Part shown: piece after piece, positions 47,390 through 59,151 of the stretch
Numbering within the stretch: position 1 is the first letter of the stretch
Layout of the letters: every line of letters begins with the position of its first letter
Assembly: GCA_015499995.1 (NCBI GenBank)
Contig: JADNRV010000202.1
Location: forward strand, 24,289-88,288
Length of the DNA: 64,000 nucleotides
Direction: 5' to 3'
From: Flammula alnicola
Lineage: Eukaryota > Basidiomycota > Agaricomycetes > Agaricales > Strophariaceae
The notes under the pieces: model-generated
The model's database searches: none
Told to the model about the DNA's origin: nothing
Seen by the model: only the letters and a program-made list of their open reading frames with translations
Program-made: the position numbers and the translations under genes

Positions 47390-47871
47390 GGTAAACGAAA
47401 GATGTGACGAAATGACTGTATCTACAAAATCGTGAGCATAGCAGAAAGGAGGCCAGCTAGTGGCTTACCCAGGAATCTGTGAGCGTTGCGGGAAGGATGC
47501 AGAAGCCCAAGATCGCCTGGGTGTCGTAGATATGGGTCTCGGATTTGGGGGAATCTGATGCATGGTCAATAGTGCACAAAGGATCCATCCAAGACATGTA
47601 CCATCGAGCACAAGGGATTGGTCCAAGACATCGAGCACAAGGGATTGGTCCAAGACATCGAGCACAAGAGATCCATCCGAGACCTATCTGTCGTTTAGGT
47701 CAGATCTTCGTCTACATCCCGTCGAACAGAATGGAGGCTGCAAGGAGCCTAAGGGATGCGCGCGGAGCGTACGCATTCTGTTCGTTAGGAGCGATAAACG
47801 GTACACGTGAGAGCACATTTATCCCACGTACCTTGGATGATTAGACTTATGTAACCAATCCTTAAATTCGA
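47390..47871 (-). repeat. Split direct repeat A1
   Basis: 482-bp outer 5' repeat of the Ngaro-like element; two tandem copies of the 27-bp unit that A2 has once. It probably contains the element promoter, since gag begins 47 bp beyond it. Confidence 0.9.
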
Positions 47872-48014
47872 TTAAAAAGCCTTACGAAAATCAAATCACG
47901 TGACAGGTAATTTACTAGTAAAATACTGGTAAATTACCTGTCCCTCTCACAGAAAAAATTTTCGAGGTAAATTACTAGTAAATTACCCCCCTGGAGGTTT
48001 TTTACCCAACCCTA

Positions 48015-48022
48015 GTATCGAA
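48015..48022 (+). repeat. Target-site duplication, right (GTATCGAA)
   Basis: Exact partner of 41318-41325. The pre-insertion sequence would have read AAGGTATCGAACGCGACATC. Confidence 0.85.
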
Positions 48023-48726
48023 CGCGACATCCATTATCCGTGAACCAGATTTGCTGGCATTCCATCACGAGTTCGGGGAGCAAGATAAGATGAGATAAGA
48101 TGAACAATCTCTGTTCCCACGCCCCCAACGCGCTGCAAGGCTGCAACCCAACTACGTGCCTAAGACTCGGAAGAACCGTCTAAGCCAGTCTTCTATCTTC
48201 AAGCTTAACGCTCAAGCACTGAAGCTTCAAGCCTCCTCGCAGAGTGTCATGCGATGGTACCGACCACAGCGCCGACCATGAACGTTTGAACGACCACGAG
48301 GCCTCAGAAGGAAAGTGGGGTCAGGAATTTGTTGGCAAAGAAATTTCACGATATTGCCCCCGGTCCTGAGATCAGCGCCCAACAGCGCCCGACGCATGAT
48401 GCACGGAACGGTGAAAATCTGCAAGAGTAACAAGGCTCTTCATGGCTTCGGACAAGTGTTGCTCTGATGACGCTCTTCAAGAAAGCAAGGTAAGCGATTC
48501 GTGAATCCAACCCCCGAAACTCATACTATAGAAAACTCAGTTTCGTCAGTTGCTTAACAACAATAACAACATATTGAATCATCGTACTACCCTGAGAGTT
48601 GATCCGCCAGCCCTTGATATAATGATAAACATCAGCGCGAAACTCGCCTACAAAAGGGCACCCATTTCTTCCTGACTTTCTTCGTTTCCTCCCGCCACCA
48701 ACCGCCATATACTCACGTCCTCAGAT
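48023..48726. other. Intergenic, upstream of the PLAC8 gene
   Basis: It contains CTTCAAGCTTAACGCTCAAG-type short repeats (48198-48232) and the presumed PLAC8 promoter; no separate gene was seen. Confidence 0.4.
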
Positions 48727-49395
48727 ATGGCTTCCGAGAAGACGGAGCCCCTTACACAAGTTCAGGTAATAATCTTTTTTGAATTCCATGTTGGAAGCTA
48801 ACAAAATAACGCGTCTGGCTCAGCCCCAGGCGACTGCTCAAATGACCATTCCTGCTGGAAACAAGAACGTGAAGGGACTGCCGGTAGACAACGAAGGGAA
48901 ACGCGATTGGAGCTTTGGAATCTTCGATTGCTTCGGGGACGTGAACAAATGTATGTTTATAAAATTCTGTCGTATAGTGAGGTGAACTCTTAACCATATC
49001 TCTTACAGGTTGTTTAGCGTTGTGGTGCCCTTGTTTTGCCCACGGACAGAACCGTAGACGTCTTGAACATTTGAACCAGAATGGAGTTCCAGACCCAGAG
49101 CGTCACAATGTCATTGTTGGAGATGGGTTGGTTTATGCCTGCATTGAGGTGGCATGCGATATGGGATGGATTTTACAGGCAAGTGCTTCCCCCAACCTAT
49201 GCTAGCTATAGTCTACTGACCGTGGTATCCCATTTTTATCGATTTCAGATTGAGACGAGGAGAAATATCCGGCAGCGCTATAACATCCGCGGCAGCAGCG
49301 GTAGCGATTGCTTTGTTCCATTCTGCTGCACGGCATGCGATCTCGTACAAGGCAGTCGGGAGTTACAGTTGGAAGAAGACAGTTTCGGCGTTTAA
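48727..49395 (+). CDS. PLAC8-domain protein
   Basis: Exons 48727-48765, 48824-48950, 49009-49178 and 49249-49395 give 160 aa. The PLAC8 core is clear: WSFGIFDCFGDVNKCC, LALWCPCFAHGQN, GWILQ, then RRNIRQRYNIRG, CFVPFCCTACDLVQ and SRELQLEE. PLAC8 proteins are small Cys-rich membrane-associated proteins linked to metal tolerance and organ or cell size in plants and fungi; the role here is unknown. The third intron begins GCAAGT, so it is GC-AG type; the nearest GT would break the frame. Some of the usual cysteines between GWILQ and the upstream block are replaced. Confidence 0.85.
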
Positions 49396-50191
49396 TTACT
49401 TTCGAGGATGCAATGAGCGATGCTTCCAGTGCTCTCTTCGTCTTGGCGCAGGAAACTATGCTTCCTTTTCCCATGTTATTGGTTACCTTTTCAACATGAC
49501 AACATCCCTTGTTGCGTATTTAAAAAAATCATGACTGTTTATGTGGACTGACTCTACAAACAACGTTCGAACCATATGCTTTCGGGACCCTTCCAAACCA
49601 CTCAATAGAGCAGTAGAAGTTAAGCGCCATCATAGAAGCGCCCTTTTTCCAGACTTTGCCGATGAGGCGGTGAGAGAAACGTATGCACCTCCGCTCAGTC
49701 TTATTAATCAGGCGTCAACATAGCTGAAATATTGTGACCGTCGGCTTCAGGTAGTAAAATTCGGCGACAGATGATCCGGGACTCGCCAGATCCGCAATGC
49801 GCTCGACTGGCTGTCATAATGCTTACTTCAACTCCCTGTCGTGTGGTTTGAAAGATTGTGCATGCAAACAGATCCCAAAATTCGGTACAATCCCTCCCAC
49901 GTAATCGTAAATCATCTCGTCTTCAGCTAGGAACCAGAAAACATAAGTTCGCCAGAGATCCTTTATGATGTTTTCGTGTATCTCCTTTCACTTTGTAACC
50001 TGTATAGAGGAGCATCTTTCATTTCTCAATCGTTGCAGATCAACCTTTCTTGGATTGTGTGGCGCGAGGATGGAACCTATTTTTGGATCGACATCAGTGG
50101 CACTGATGTTTCAGTTTCGACCCACATTAATTCAGTTATTGACCCTAATCGCCAACGCTGTCAATTCCGCACGACCTTCGTGAAAGACACT

Positions 50192-50941
50192 ATGAAAACA
50201 CCCGCCAAAAAGGATATTCAGCACGACATGCATCATTGTGATCACAGTGCCCAGCACCATTCCACAGCCGCTAGGAAGATCGTGCTTGCAAATGGCGTCT
50301 TCAACGTCTTGCTTGCTCTCTCAATCATGTTCTTCCCTATTTTATTTTACGATGGACCGCTTGCATCCACTATCTCCAAAGTAAAGGATTGGTATGCATG
50401 CTATCCCACCTTCCTTATCAACAGTAATTCTGACCCAGACGCTAATTGAATTAGCACACTCCCAGTTGGTCGAAGGATCCAACCTCCGCGTATGGGGTGG
50501 CAGCTCTCATCATGGGCTGTGCGTTTTCGGGATTGACAGCTGGTCAATCCAAGTCAAACGATGCGTATCGGACTGTTGGTAAGAGACGCTTTCTAATGCC
50601 AATTTCATACATACGGTGTCTGACATGACCTCATATTATCGCCAGCTGCACTTAACGGCGCATTTGCATTCACAGGCTTCATTGTCTGCTTCTTCTCCGC
50701 TCATAAGTTTGGTTCATCTTTCCTGTTGCTCGCGTCTTTGCAAGACGTAGTCTGGTACGCATCCATTGTCCACGCGGGTGGCTTTGGGTTCATGGACTCC
50801 CTTGGTCTTTCGACAAGAGGTCTTTACGCCCTGGAAGAATGTCTGGCGCACGATATTACAAAACGGGAAGACAAGGGATCCGAGGAAATTGCGGAGAAGC
50901 GGGGAGAAATTTCATCAATGGGGAGTGGGGCACACTTGTGA
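50192..50941 (+). CDS. Small multi-pass membrane protein, unknown function
   Basis: Exons 50192-50380, 50455-50578 and 50646-50941 give 202 aa. A His-rich N-terminus (HDMHHCDHSAQHHS) is followed by four hydrophobic segments: IVLANGVFNVLLALSIMFF, YGVAALIMGCAFSGL, GAFAFTGFIVCFFSA and SFLLLASLQDVVWYASIV. It resembles a basidiomycete hypothetical-protein family I know only from sequence. The tail is charged (KREDKGSEEIAEKRGE). The reading frame is clean across both introns. Its first codons lie within a longer open frame starting near 49976, probably leader sequence. Confidence 0.65.
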
Positions 50942-51626
50942 ATTGTGAAACCGAAGCGACATCGCTGAAACATGTGCTCGTTGCATCTTGAACGTAATTC
51001 TTCCACTATTCCATTACTTTTCATGTTTACAGGCAATGTAATAATACTCTATGCGACGGAAATTGACCTGTATTGCGGCCAGTGACAAGGTATCCTTAAT
51101 GGCTGAGCCCTAAGAGCCTGAGCCTCGAGAGTATTAAGCGCCCGTCGCACCATCAGGAACCACGGGCCGGGCTTGACGCTAGATGATTGCAGCCGGCTTG
51201 AGAGGGTTGGCCACACTGTGTCTCTTAACTTCTACATTTTCCGCGTTATATCACGATGAGCTGGCGAGGTCGCTATATAGTCATAGTTTCATGAGTTGCT
51301 TATGTAACGTAGCCAGCCAATTTTATTCTCAATTCTCAATTCTAAGCTTCCAACGCGATAGATCTACGAATAGGGACGAGTTCTAGAAGGTTGCCAACAA
51401 TCTCACTGTCTGTCAACTACGTCATGCTACTATGTTACGTAGTTCCATGGCCGCTGGTGTGTCAATTCCAACGATTCTACCGGCCTTCGATTGGAAAAGT
51501 GAGATTTGCAAACACTTTTAATATCTTTCAAACCCGCTTGATATTTTTTCCGAGAGGGACAAGAGCAAGGTTCAAGGGACTTTTTGACTCGATAGCGGTG
51601 ACTCTCCGTGCGGCCGCGCGGGCCGA

Positions 51627-52679
51627 CTGTCAATAAAGTTACTTTTCCGGGTCAACTTGCTAACTTGCGGCCTGCAGTGGCCGAGATGCCGGTGCAGGGG
51701 ATGAATATTCAACTTATTCCCACGCCGACGACAATCTAACTTGCAACTTGCCCCTCACTTAGAGTCTTAGACTAACTTCTATTAACTCATGCAACATGGT
51801 GGCTCAAGTTGGCTTGTGCAAATCACAACCAAGTGGTATGTGTGCGTTCAAGTGCGTGCAAGTTAGGGCAAGTGCGTCCATGTTAGGGCGAGTGCGTACA
51901 AGTGTGTGTGTGAGTGCGTACAAGTACATGCAAGTGCGTGCGAGTGAGTGAAGGTCGGTGAGGGTGAATGAGAGTGAGTGGCTCAGGTTATTGTGAAGTG
52001 AGTACAGACATAAGTTGTCGCATGCTGTGTGAGTGCTCGTGCAAGCGCCCGTTAAGCGCCCATGGATCACGCGTAAGTGTGCACGACTTGTGTGACATTT
52101 GGTACGGCTGCTAATTCATGTCATAACTTCACACGAATTTTATTTTTTCCTGGGATAATAATCCTTTAAGACATGATCTATCTAGTTTTTCATGCTATTG
52201 GTGGACGTGGAAGAGTGTAATTATTATACAAAGATGGTCATTTCCACGGGAATGCACCCGATACAAATGCAGGTTAGCCTTTTTAAGTCGAGCGCACCAT
52301 CGCGCTGCTGCTCAAGCTGTAAGTTAGTTCTACAGAATGCACCAGCTAACTGGTCAGCTTTGCAACTTAAAATCCTAGCTTGAGATGTAATTTTGTATAT
52401 TTAAGGTCTATATAATGGTAGCTACTAACTTAATACAAGGTAAGTAAAGGTACGCAGACGGCAACAAGATCGGCAGTCAGGCGGGGGCATGTAGCCTGGC
52501 TGCCGGTGAGCCAAGCCAACTTACTGCGCAAGCGAGCTGTGCCAAGTTAACTTGTTGCGGGCATGATCACTGTGCCAAGTTAACTTGTAACTTGCGACAA
52601 ATCAACTTGCCTGCCAAAAGTTAGCACAAGCTAACTTGTTGCAGGCATAAGTTAGTTGCACAAGTAACTTTATTAACCA
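51627..52679. mobile_element. MITE-like insertion with AACTTG subterminal repeats
   Basis: Imperfect terminal inverted repeats share AATAAAGTTACTT (left, from 51632) and AAGTAACTTTATT (right, to 52674). The flanks carry the direct 13-bp repeat CCGCGCGGGCCGA at 51614-51626 and 52680-52692, a likely target duplication plus chance bases. Both ends are packed with TAACTTG/CAAGTTA motifs, and the middle has a GTGCGTACAAGT-type minisatellite (51840-51960). No transposase frame. The superfamily is unclear; target duplications of this length do not fit hAT or Tc1. Confidence 0.6.
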
Positions 52680-53037
52680 CCGCGCGGGCCGAGTCCAGAG
52701 TTCTTTACGCGAGCGCTTATCGTGAAGATCTGGATGGGCCGTGGTATCAGAAAATCACGAATAGGTCGTTTAAAGGTGTAGCGAGTTCGACGTCAGAGTC
52801 GCTCCTTTCCAATTCTTGCTAGCTTTCAACCAATATAAAAGAGATCAGCTGAGTTGTTCCTTCGAATACATTCGGCCTAAAACGCGCGATTTCCCTCGTG
52901 GTACTAAGCCGGACAGGGCAGAAAATCATTGTGACCAGACAACTTTACCATTCAGCGACAAGGGCAGGTGGACTCAATAGTAAGGGTGCCGCCAAACTAG
53001 ATTTGGATGAACCTTACATCTCGATATCTTTCACAAA

Positions 53038-53803
53038 ATGGTGAAAAGGGCAGTCGAGATTCAGGGTAGAATGGATCTTCTCGTCAAGAACGGAGGTACG
53101 TTCCGATTGTTTGGTCGCCTATGCTGCTTTTTAGGCCACATGTCTATGCAATTAAGCAGAGAACGTAAGTAATTTATGCCAGGCATGTTCCGTTGAAACA
53201 GTCTATTTTAGTAGATCGAGAGGTGTTGAACCGATATTTTAAATAAGTCCAACACGGTTTCTGTTCTCTGTCGTGATTCTTTTTTCAAACATCGATGTTT
53301 TGGGGGACTTGGACATCACCCGGGAATCCCTCTTATATATGCGAAGAAAGCGATCTTAGATTACTCCTTCAAATTGGATCCTTTGGGGATGGTTGCAAGT
53401 CACTCCGTTCATCTTTGTGGAATCTGGACTAGATAACCCGGCGTAGCTCGGTGCCACATCTGCAGTACTCTACAAACTGGGTTCTCCGAGGTATATGACA
53501 CTACATTAAGAGGTACGATAATCATATATAAATGTGCCATTTGTGAGACTCTCCCAGTTGGAATATCGTCGTCGGGCCCCCAAGGCGTATACCTCGACTT
53601 TCGCTATCCCTCCTTGAGCCAGGATTGCCGATGATAAGGAGACTTTTGAAGGTATCCTCGGGTGTGTGGAATTGTTACAATCTCACTGCTGACCTTCTGA
53701 CTGATTTTTTCTGGTGTGCAATGGCCAACAATCTGACAAGGGAGCCGAAGGGATGGTTGACCTTGTCAGAGGAGAAAATTTGACATTGGCAACCGGTAAG
53801 TAG
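53038..53803 (+). pseudogene. Possible short-chain dehydrogenase relic
   Basis: An open stretch at 53038 encodes VKRAVEIQGRMDLLVKNGG, resembling the GxIDxLVNNAG motif of SDR enzymes with the motif damaged, followed by a GTACG donor. Near 53735-53800 a second stretch reads GAEGMVDLVRGEN, resembling the C-terminal segment of the same family. The region between has no continuous SDR core. The similarity rests on two short pieces. Confidence 0.25.
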
Positions 53804-54499
53804 TTTTTCCTATCAGGCTCGCTCTCGGGTCGGGCTACTGCGCTGGCGATGTGGGTAACGGGAACCGCGTTGGGCCGGTTACCTGAGCATGATGAGTGGA
53901 AGGAAGTCTCCATAAATACCGACCTCTAGGAGTAGACGTCATATCTCTGTCCGCACTACTGACTCACACACATAACACTAATATTAATATTGTGCACTTT
54001 TGGAGACTTGAGATGGTAAGATTTGCTGGCATCCACAACACACCAAGACAGCGATATCGAACATTCAATGGAGCTCCGGCTACATATCGTTCAACCGTAA
54101 AAAGAACTGTCAAAAGTCAGAAACGGGAAAGCTGAAACCCGACAGGGCTCCTACAGGGCCTATACGGAGTGAAGTCATGGTTTATGCCCTGGGACCTGCA
54201 ATGCGATCTGGGCGACGAAAATATCTATTGACGGTAACACCGCCGACGCCTCCAAATCAGCTTTGAACCTGAACTACTCATATTGGGTACATTTGTTGCC
54301 ATACTACGGCGTACCAGTTGCTACGAATGCATTGAAACATATTTTTAAAATTGACAAATATGGTTAAGCAAACGGTGTTCTATTGAAAACCATTGTACAA
54401 ATTTGCCGGCCGCCTTATTGAGGCTATAGGTATGTGCAATAAAAAATTATATTAAGAGAACAGAACGACAATGATTCCAAAGCACTCTTTCATCTCAGC

Positions 54500-55563
54500 A
54501 TGCATCTCTTCCTTTTAACATGCCTGAGCATCGTCATTGTATCTGTAGCGACCACGATCAAGTCCAGTGATGGAACAGACATCTTTGCGAATGCAGCGGG
54601 TAACTCCAGCAACCCGAGCCTCATATTCGTCCACGGCTTTGCGTTAAGTGGATCTGTTTTTGAAGGCTTGTTCCATGATAGACGCTTGCTGAAGCGGTTC
54701 TACTTGGTAAAGGATGCACAGACTATGTTACCGCTCATTCACTTACAGTCTACCGTGTTAGGTATCTTACGATATGAGAGGCCATGGAAGAAGCGGGAAG
54801 CCTAACAACACGGACAGCTATGCGTCGAAGCTTTTCGCCGATGATTTCGATGCCGTTAGGAGGACATTTCATCTCAAGTCTCCAATTTTCGTCGGTTGGT
54901 GCGTCAGAATAATTTTCACCGTAAGCAATGAGAAAGGCGGCTGATTTATTTCTATTTCCAGGAGTTATGGTGGTAGGTCGAACGACCGACTCAATTAAAA
55001 ATGCATTGCTCATCGTGAACGAATCAGCGAGCGTCGCTTCCGACATTTTTACGTATCTAGACTCTGGATCTATTTCAGGATTTGTGTCGGCAGCAGGAAT
55101 ACCTTACCTAGGGCTGACGGGTGTCAACACACCTCTCAGTGAGAGTTATCTCCCAGGTTTCTTCTCGACAAACGACGTCGTACTTGGTGCTAGTTCCAAG
55201 ATCGCGTTCGTGGACTCTTGCTTCGCCAATCCCGCCAATGTTCCTGTCCGCGTCAAGTGGTCCTGGTTAGGCTCAACCACCCTCCAATTCCCGGCAGTAT
55301 CTTTCCTAGTCGCCTCACGTATACAGGACCCAACAAACCTATATGCAGGAGGTTCGCAGGGGTTTCCGTTGTTGATGATCAGAGGTACAGCCGATGCCGT
55401 ACTCCTAAATGATGTCATTATCAGCCAAATCGAGCCGCACTTTACCAACGCCCAAGTTTATACGATTCAAGATGGAAGTCATGCCTTATTTTACGACAAT
55501 CAGGACGAGTTTGTGCGAGTTCTTATTGGATTCGCGACGAAGATTTTTCAGAAAGATTCCTAG
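54500..55563 (+). CDS. Secreted alpha/beta hydrolase
   Basis: Exons 54500-54706, 54762-54898, 54962-54972 and 55028-55563 give 296 aa. A hydrophobic leader (LFLLTCLSIVIVSVA) suggests secretion. Fold landmarks: oxyanion strand LIFVHGFALSG, the YDMRGHGRSG turn, nucleophile elbow GWSYGG, acid region MIRGTADAVLL and the His in QDGSHALFY. Exon 3 is only 11 nt and supplies the catalytic Ser codon with Tyr and Gly; without it the frame and the active site are lost. Substrate not predictable. The next gene (GH3) converges on it. Confidence 0.85.
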
Positions 55564-55720
55564 GGTACAAAGGACAGAAGAATGGCAAAGGCTAGGCAGA
55601 ATGGTGGTAGTCAAGTGACTAGAGGATGTACGCACTGATATATTTACCGAGTTTTTTTTATCACGAGTCACAACACTTTTGAAAACATAATCATAGCATC
55701 CCATCCTAGATATTTCTCCG

Positions 55721-58700
55721 TCAATGTACAGTTAAATTCGCAATCGCGAAGGTCTGGTCGCTTGTGCCAACTTTCACATTGAACACACCAGGTTCGACGA
55801 GCCATGAATTCTGGACCGTCCAAACAGCTAACTGTGAGGACAGAACTTTAATTGACACAGTGGAAGATCCGCCCGCGCTATGATATCACGATTAGCAACA
55901 TTCTCTCGGCAAGCTGAGACCTATACTGACGGAATGTTCACTTTCTGGAACCCAACAAGTTGCTGGTTTGGGGTTACAACAGAGCTAACTGCGTCGGTGA
56001 TATAAACCTGCCGCAAGGGATTAAGCATCGGAACTAGAAGAAACGGGAAAAGGATTACCTGGACAACCTCCTTTCCATCTACTCGTCCAGTGTTATGAAC
56101 AGTTACGGTCACAGTAAAGTCTTGGGTCGTGCTGATCGTTGACGGAGAAATAGAAAGCCCAGTGCTGGAAAATGTCAATAGTGGGTTCCATCTGGATAAT
56201 GTTAGGTAACATACTAATTGAATGTCGTGTAGCTCAAGCCGTGACCAAAACTCCAGAGAGGAACAGGGCTATTGAGAACATACTGCGAGATCACAGCGTC
56301 AAAGGTGCAAGAACTGTATGTGGATAGATGAAACGTACTTGGTGTCCGAAAATAAGTTGGCCATTGTCTAAGACTTGACCAGCATCAATTGGCCGACTAC
56401 CCTTGAGGTAGTTGTAGAAAACGGGCGTGGTACCGACCGCGCGTGGGAATGACACGGGCAATTTACCTACCCGAGTCAGGTTAATTAAAGGTTAAGCAGA
56501 AATGATGGAGAAAAAAAGAAGATTTCGCGAGAGGCGCTTACCGGAGGGGTTGACGGCTCCAAATATAATTTCCGCAATAGCAGTACCTACATAAAGGGTT
56601 CGTTATTGACCACTGTCCTAAGAGGCGACTACTCGAATTCTTACCTCCAAGTTCACCGGGGTAAAACTGTTGCACGACGGCGTCCGCATCTACAGAAGAA
56701 ACGTTATAAATTATGCATGGACCAGGTTAGGTAGTAACATACTTGCTTGTATCCAGGGTTCGGCTATGGGTTTTCCGCTAACGAAGACGACTATGGTAGG
56801 CTTTCCTGTAGCCTTGACAGCTTGAACAAGTTTCAACTGCGCTCCAACGAGGGCCAGGTCAGAGAGATCGACGTGCTCTCCGGTGGTGGCGTTTGTTCCA
56901 GGAGTCCACAACAAAGTTTGGTCGAGAGACCAGGTTCCAACCTATCAAAATGGGGAGAAGAAACTTTTTCAGCGAACATCTAAGAGAACTAAGGGCGACT
57001 ACACTCACCATGACGATAGCGACATCAGAAGCCTGGGCAGCTTGAACAGCAGCAGGAATACCTGAATCGTCGTTCGACCAGAGCTCGCATCCTTGGGCGA
57101 AGTTGATCTTCGTGGAGCTAGAGGTATTCCCAATGAATTGTTTGAAGCCGTCTAGGGGTGAGATACCAGCGAGGGACGCGTTAAAGAACACGTAATCACC
57201 AAACTAGATAATTGTGTTAGAGAACGTATTTTTCGGTTATTCTAAGGCACGTACGGAGACACGATTAGCCTGCGGTCCAAGAAGGGCAATCGATCCAATG
57301 TTCTTCTGAAGAGGAAGCACATTGTTGTGGTTCTCAAGCAACACGATACTTTCAGTATCGGCTTGATTAAGAACGACTCGTGAAGCAGGAGTACGGATGG
57401 ACGATAAGTAATCACTATAAGGGTAGGGATCTTTGAAACAGACTGTCAATGAACATTTCGCCAACATAAGTGAAAACCCACCTTCGAAGAGGCCCAAAGC
57501 GAACTTGGTCCGCAACATGGCTTCGACTGTAGTGTCGACGTACTTAATGTCAACCGTGCCAGCCTGGATTTGGTCTGTCAGGGTCGAGTTGTCAGTTTGA
57601 GGTTAATATGCTGGATAAACGAAGCGGATGTACCAGGCAGGGTTAGATAAGTATAGGTACCTGGAATACTTTCAGCAAGACGCGAGGTAAATACATCCGC
57701 TCAACCTACCGCCACCCATTTCACCACTCAGACCATTCTCTATCGCGGTTTTCGCTGCACATTCTCTGGTGTCGCATGTTCCATGAAGAGTGATCAAGAG
57801 ATCGACGGATCCAGCATCGGTGGTCACCCAGTACTTGTACCCCCACTCATTTCGAAGCTAAGGGTGAGGTGTTAGAGCCATTCACAACAGAGGACAACAA
57901 CCAGAATCACAATATCAGTCAAAAGATCTGATCTATGGTCAGCATCAGAGTAAGCGAGGGGCTATAGGACGTACGAGTATTCGCTATGGCTGGAATACCG
58001 TCGTAACTCGAATATGCCGTCATAATTGACAAACTATTGAGGCACGCTCTGTTGAAAGGCTTCAGGAACATCGTTCGTAATTCGCGTTCTCCGCCGGAAA
58101 CCTGGGCCAGGTTCCTAAAAGATTGAGAGAAGATAAGCATACACGAATGAGAAATAATTACAAAAAGAAAGCGACTGACAGACCGCCCTGTGGGCTTCCG
58201 AATGCCGCAAAGTGTTTGCAAGTAGCAGCAACACGAGCAATAGCAGTGCTGCTCGCGTTTCGGCGCTTCCCAGACTGAAGTCCAGTTATGAAGGCGTTCC
58301 CAATTTCCCCTGTTAAGAACGGGTCCTCCCCGAAGTTCTCTTCTACTCGCCCCCATCTCAGTTCGCGGGAGAGGTCAAGCACAGGGGCGAACATATGGCT
58401 GATTCCGAGACCTTCCGCCTCGGAGGCTACAACATTAGAAACTTGGGAGACAAGGGCGGTGTCGAAAGAAGCAGCGAGACCGATGGGCGATGGGAATATT
58501 GTGCCCTTGTTCGTGAACCCGTGCAGACCTGTTCATAGCAAGGATGCGGATGATCAGCCTTCCCGAAGCTCCGAAAAAAGCGAAGCGTTTCTTTCGTACC
58601 TTCTGATTGAATGAGGGCAGGAATCCCAAGAGTAGTGTTTTCCATCAAGTATTTCTGACCGATGGTGACTCCGTACACGAACTTGTCGTATGGGGTCAAG

Positions 58701-59151
58701 TATCCTGCCCAAATACTGCCGCCCTTTAGTCGCATCATCTCTTCCTATTGGGGTATTTAGAAACAGCAGAACAGCCAGACGCGTCATACGTACTAAGCCG
58801 GTCTGATTGAAGGTTTTCGTGTCGTCTAATGGGTCACTGAGATCCATCCATCCATCCATATCACCTTGGATGCTATAGCATATGTCATTTAGCTGAACTG
58901 CGATATACAGCGGAACAAGAAACTCACATTTGAGCGACCTTTTCTTCGACTGTCATCCGAGGAAGTAGATCATTGACGCGATCTTCAATTGACGCTTTAG
59001 GGTTCTTGTAGGTCGGTATAGAGCCATCAGTATTGGTAGCTCTTGATTCAAGCGAAAAGTGTAGTCCGTCGCGCACGCCAAATGTATTATCTGCGAAAGC
59101 CTGCAAGCATGATATGAGTGCGATGAGCACCGAGAAGGATTTAGAGCCCAT
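55721..59151 (-). CDS. GH3 beta-glucosidase
   Basis: Many-exon gene starting MGSKSFSVLIALISCLQAFA (signal peptide) at 59151; an in-frame Met also exists at 59181. Traced blocks: NDLLPRMTVEEKVAQ, GDMDGWMDLSD, MRLKGGSIWAGYL, PALIQSEGLHGF, FAPVLDLSRELRWGRVEE, ATCKHFAAFG, THLLTDI, the nucleophile region YWVTTDAGSVDLL, then the second domain with SIVLLENHNNVLPLQ, AIVMVGTWSLD and VVFVSGKPIAEP, and a fibronectin III-like end (VTVTVHNTGRVDGKEVVQ) stopping at 55721. It hydrolyses terminal beta-glucosides during lignocellulose use. One exon near 57680 is about 27 nt. No frame lesion was found in the junctions checked. Confidence 0.88.

Larger units (their letters stand above)
42249..47871 (-). mobile_element. 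Ngaro-like tyrosine-recombinase retrotransposon
   Basis: Read on the minus strand the order is A1 (47871-47390), gag, RT-RNase H, tyrosine recombinase, B1 (43153-43045), A2 (43038-42584), B2 (42357-42249). That A1-ORFs-B1-A2-B2 plan of split direct repeats, with a tyrosine recombinase instead of a DDE integrase, defines Ngaro/PAT-type DIRS-order elements. No target duplication surrounds it, as expected. A2 and B1 are separated by six bases. All three frames are open and the repeat copies are almost identical, so this is a young, possibly autonomous copy. Confidence 0.85.
41326..48014. mobile_element. hAT-like element shell, interrupted by a Ngaro-like retrotransposon
   Basis: Perfect 19-bp terminal inverted repeats: TAGGGTTGGGTAAAAAACC (41326-41344) and its inverse (47996-48014), flanked by the 8-bp duplication GTATCGAA. 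Subterminal regions on both sides carry several copies of GGTAAATTACC and ACTAGTAAA-like motifs, which may be transposase sites. The shell itself is about 0.92 kb on the left and 0.14 kb on the right of the retrotransposon, with no transposase frame, so it was a non-autonomous copy of about 1.07 kb before the second insertion. Confidence 0.82.

Noticed and set aside
46300..47394. 364-aa plus-strand frame over gag
   Set aside because: Antisense to the gag-like gene; no motifs, explained by codon bias.
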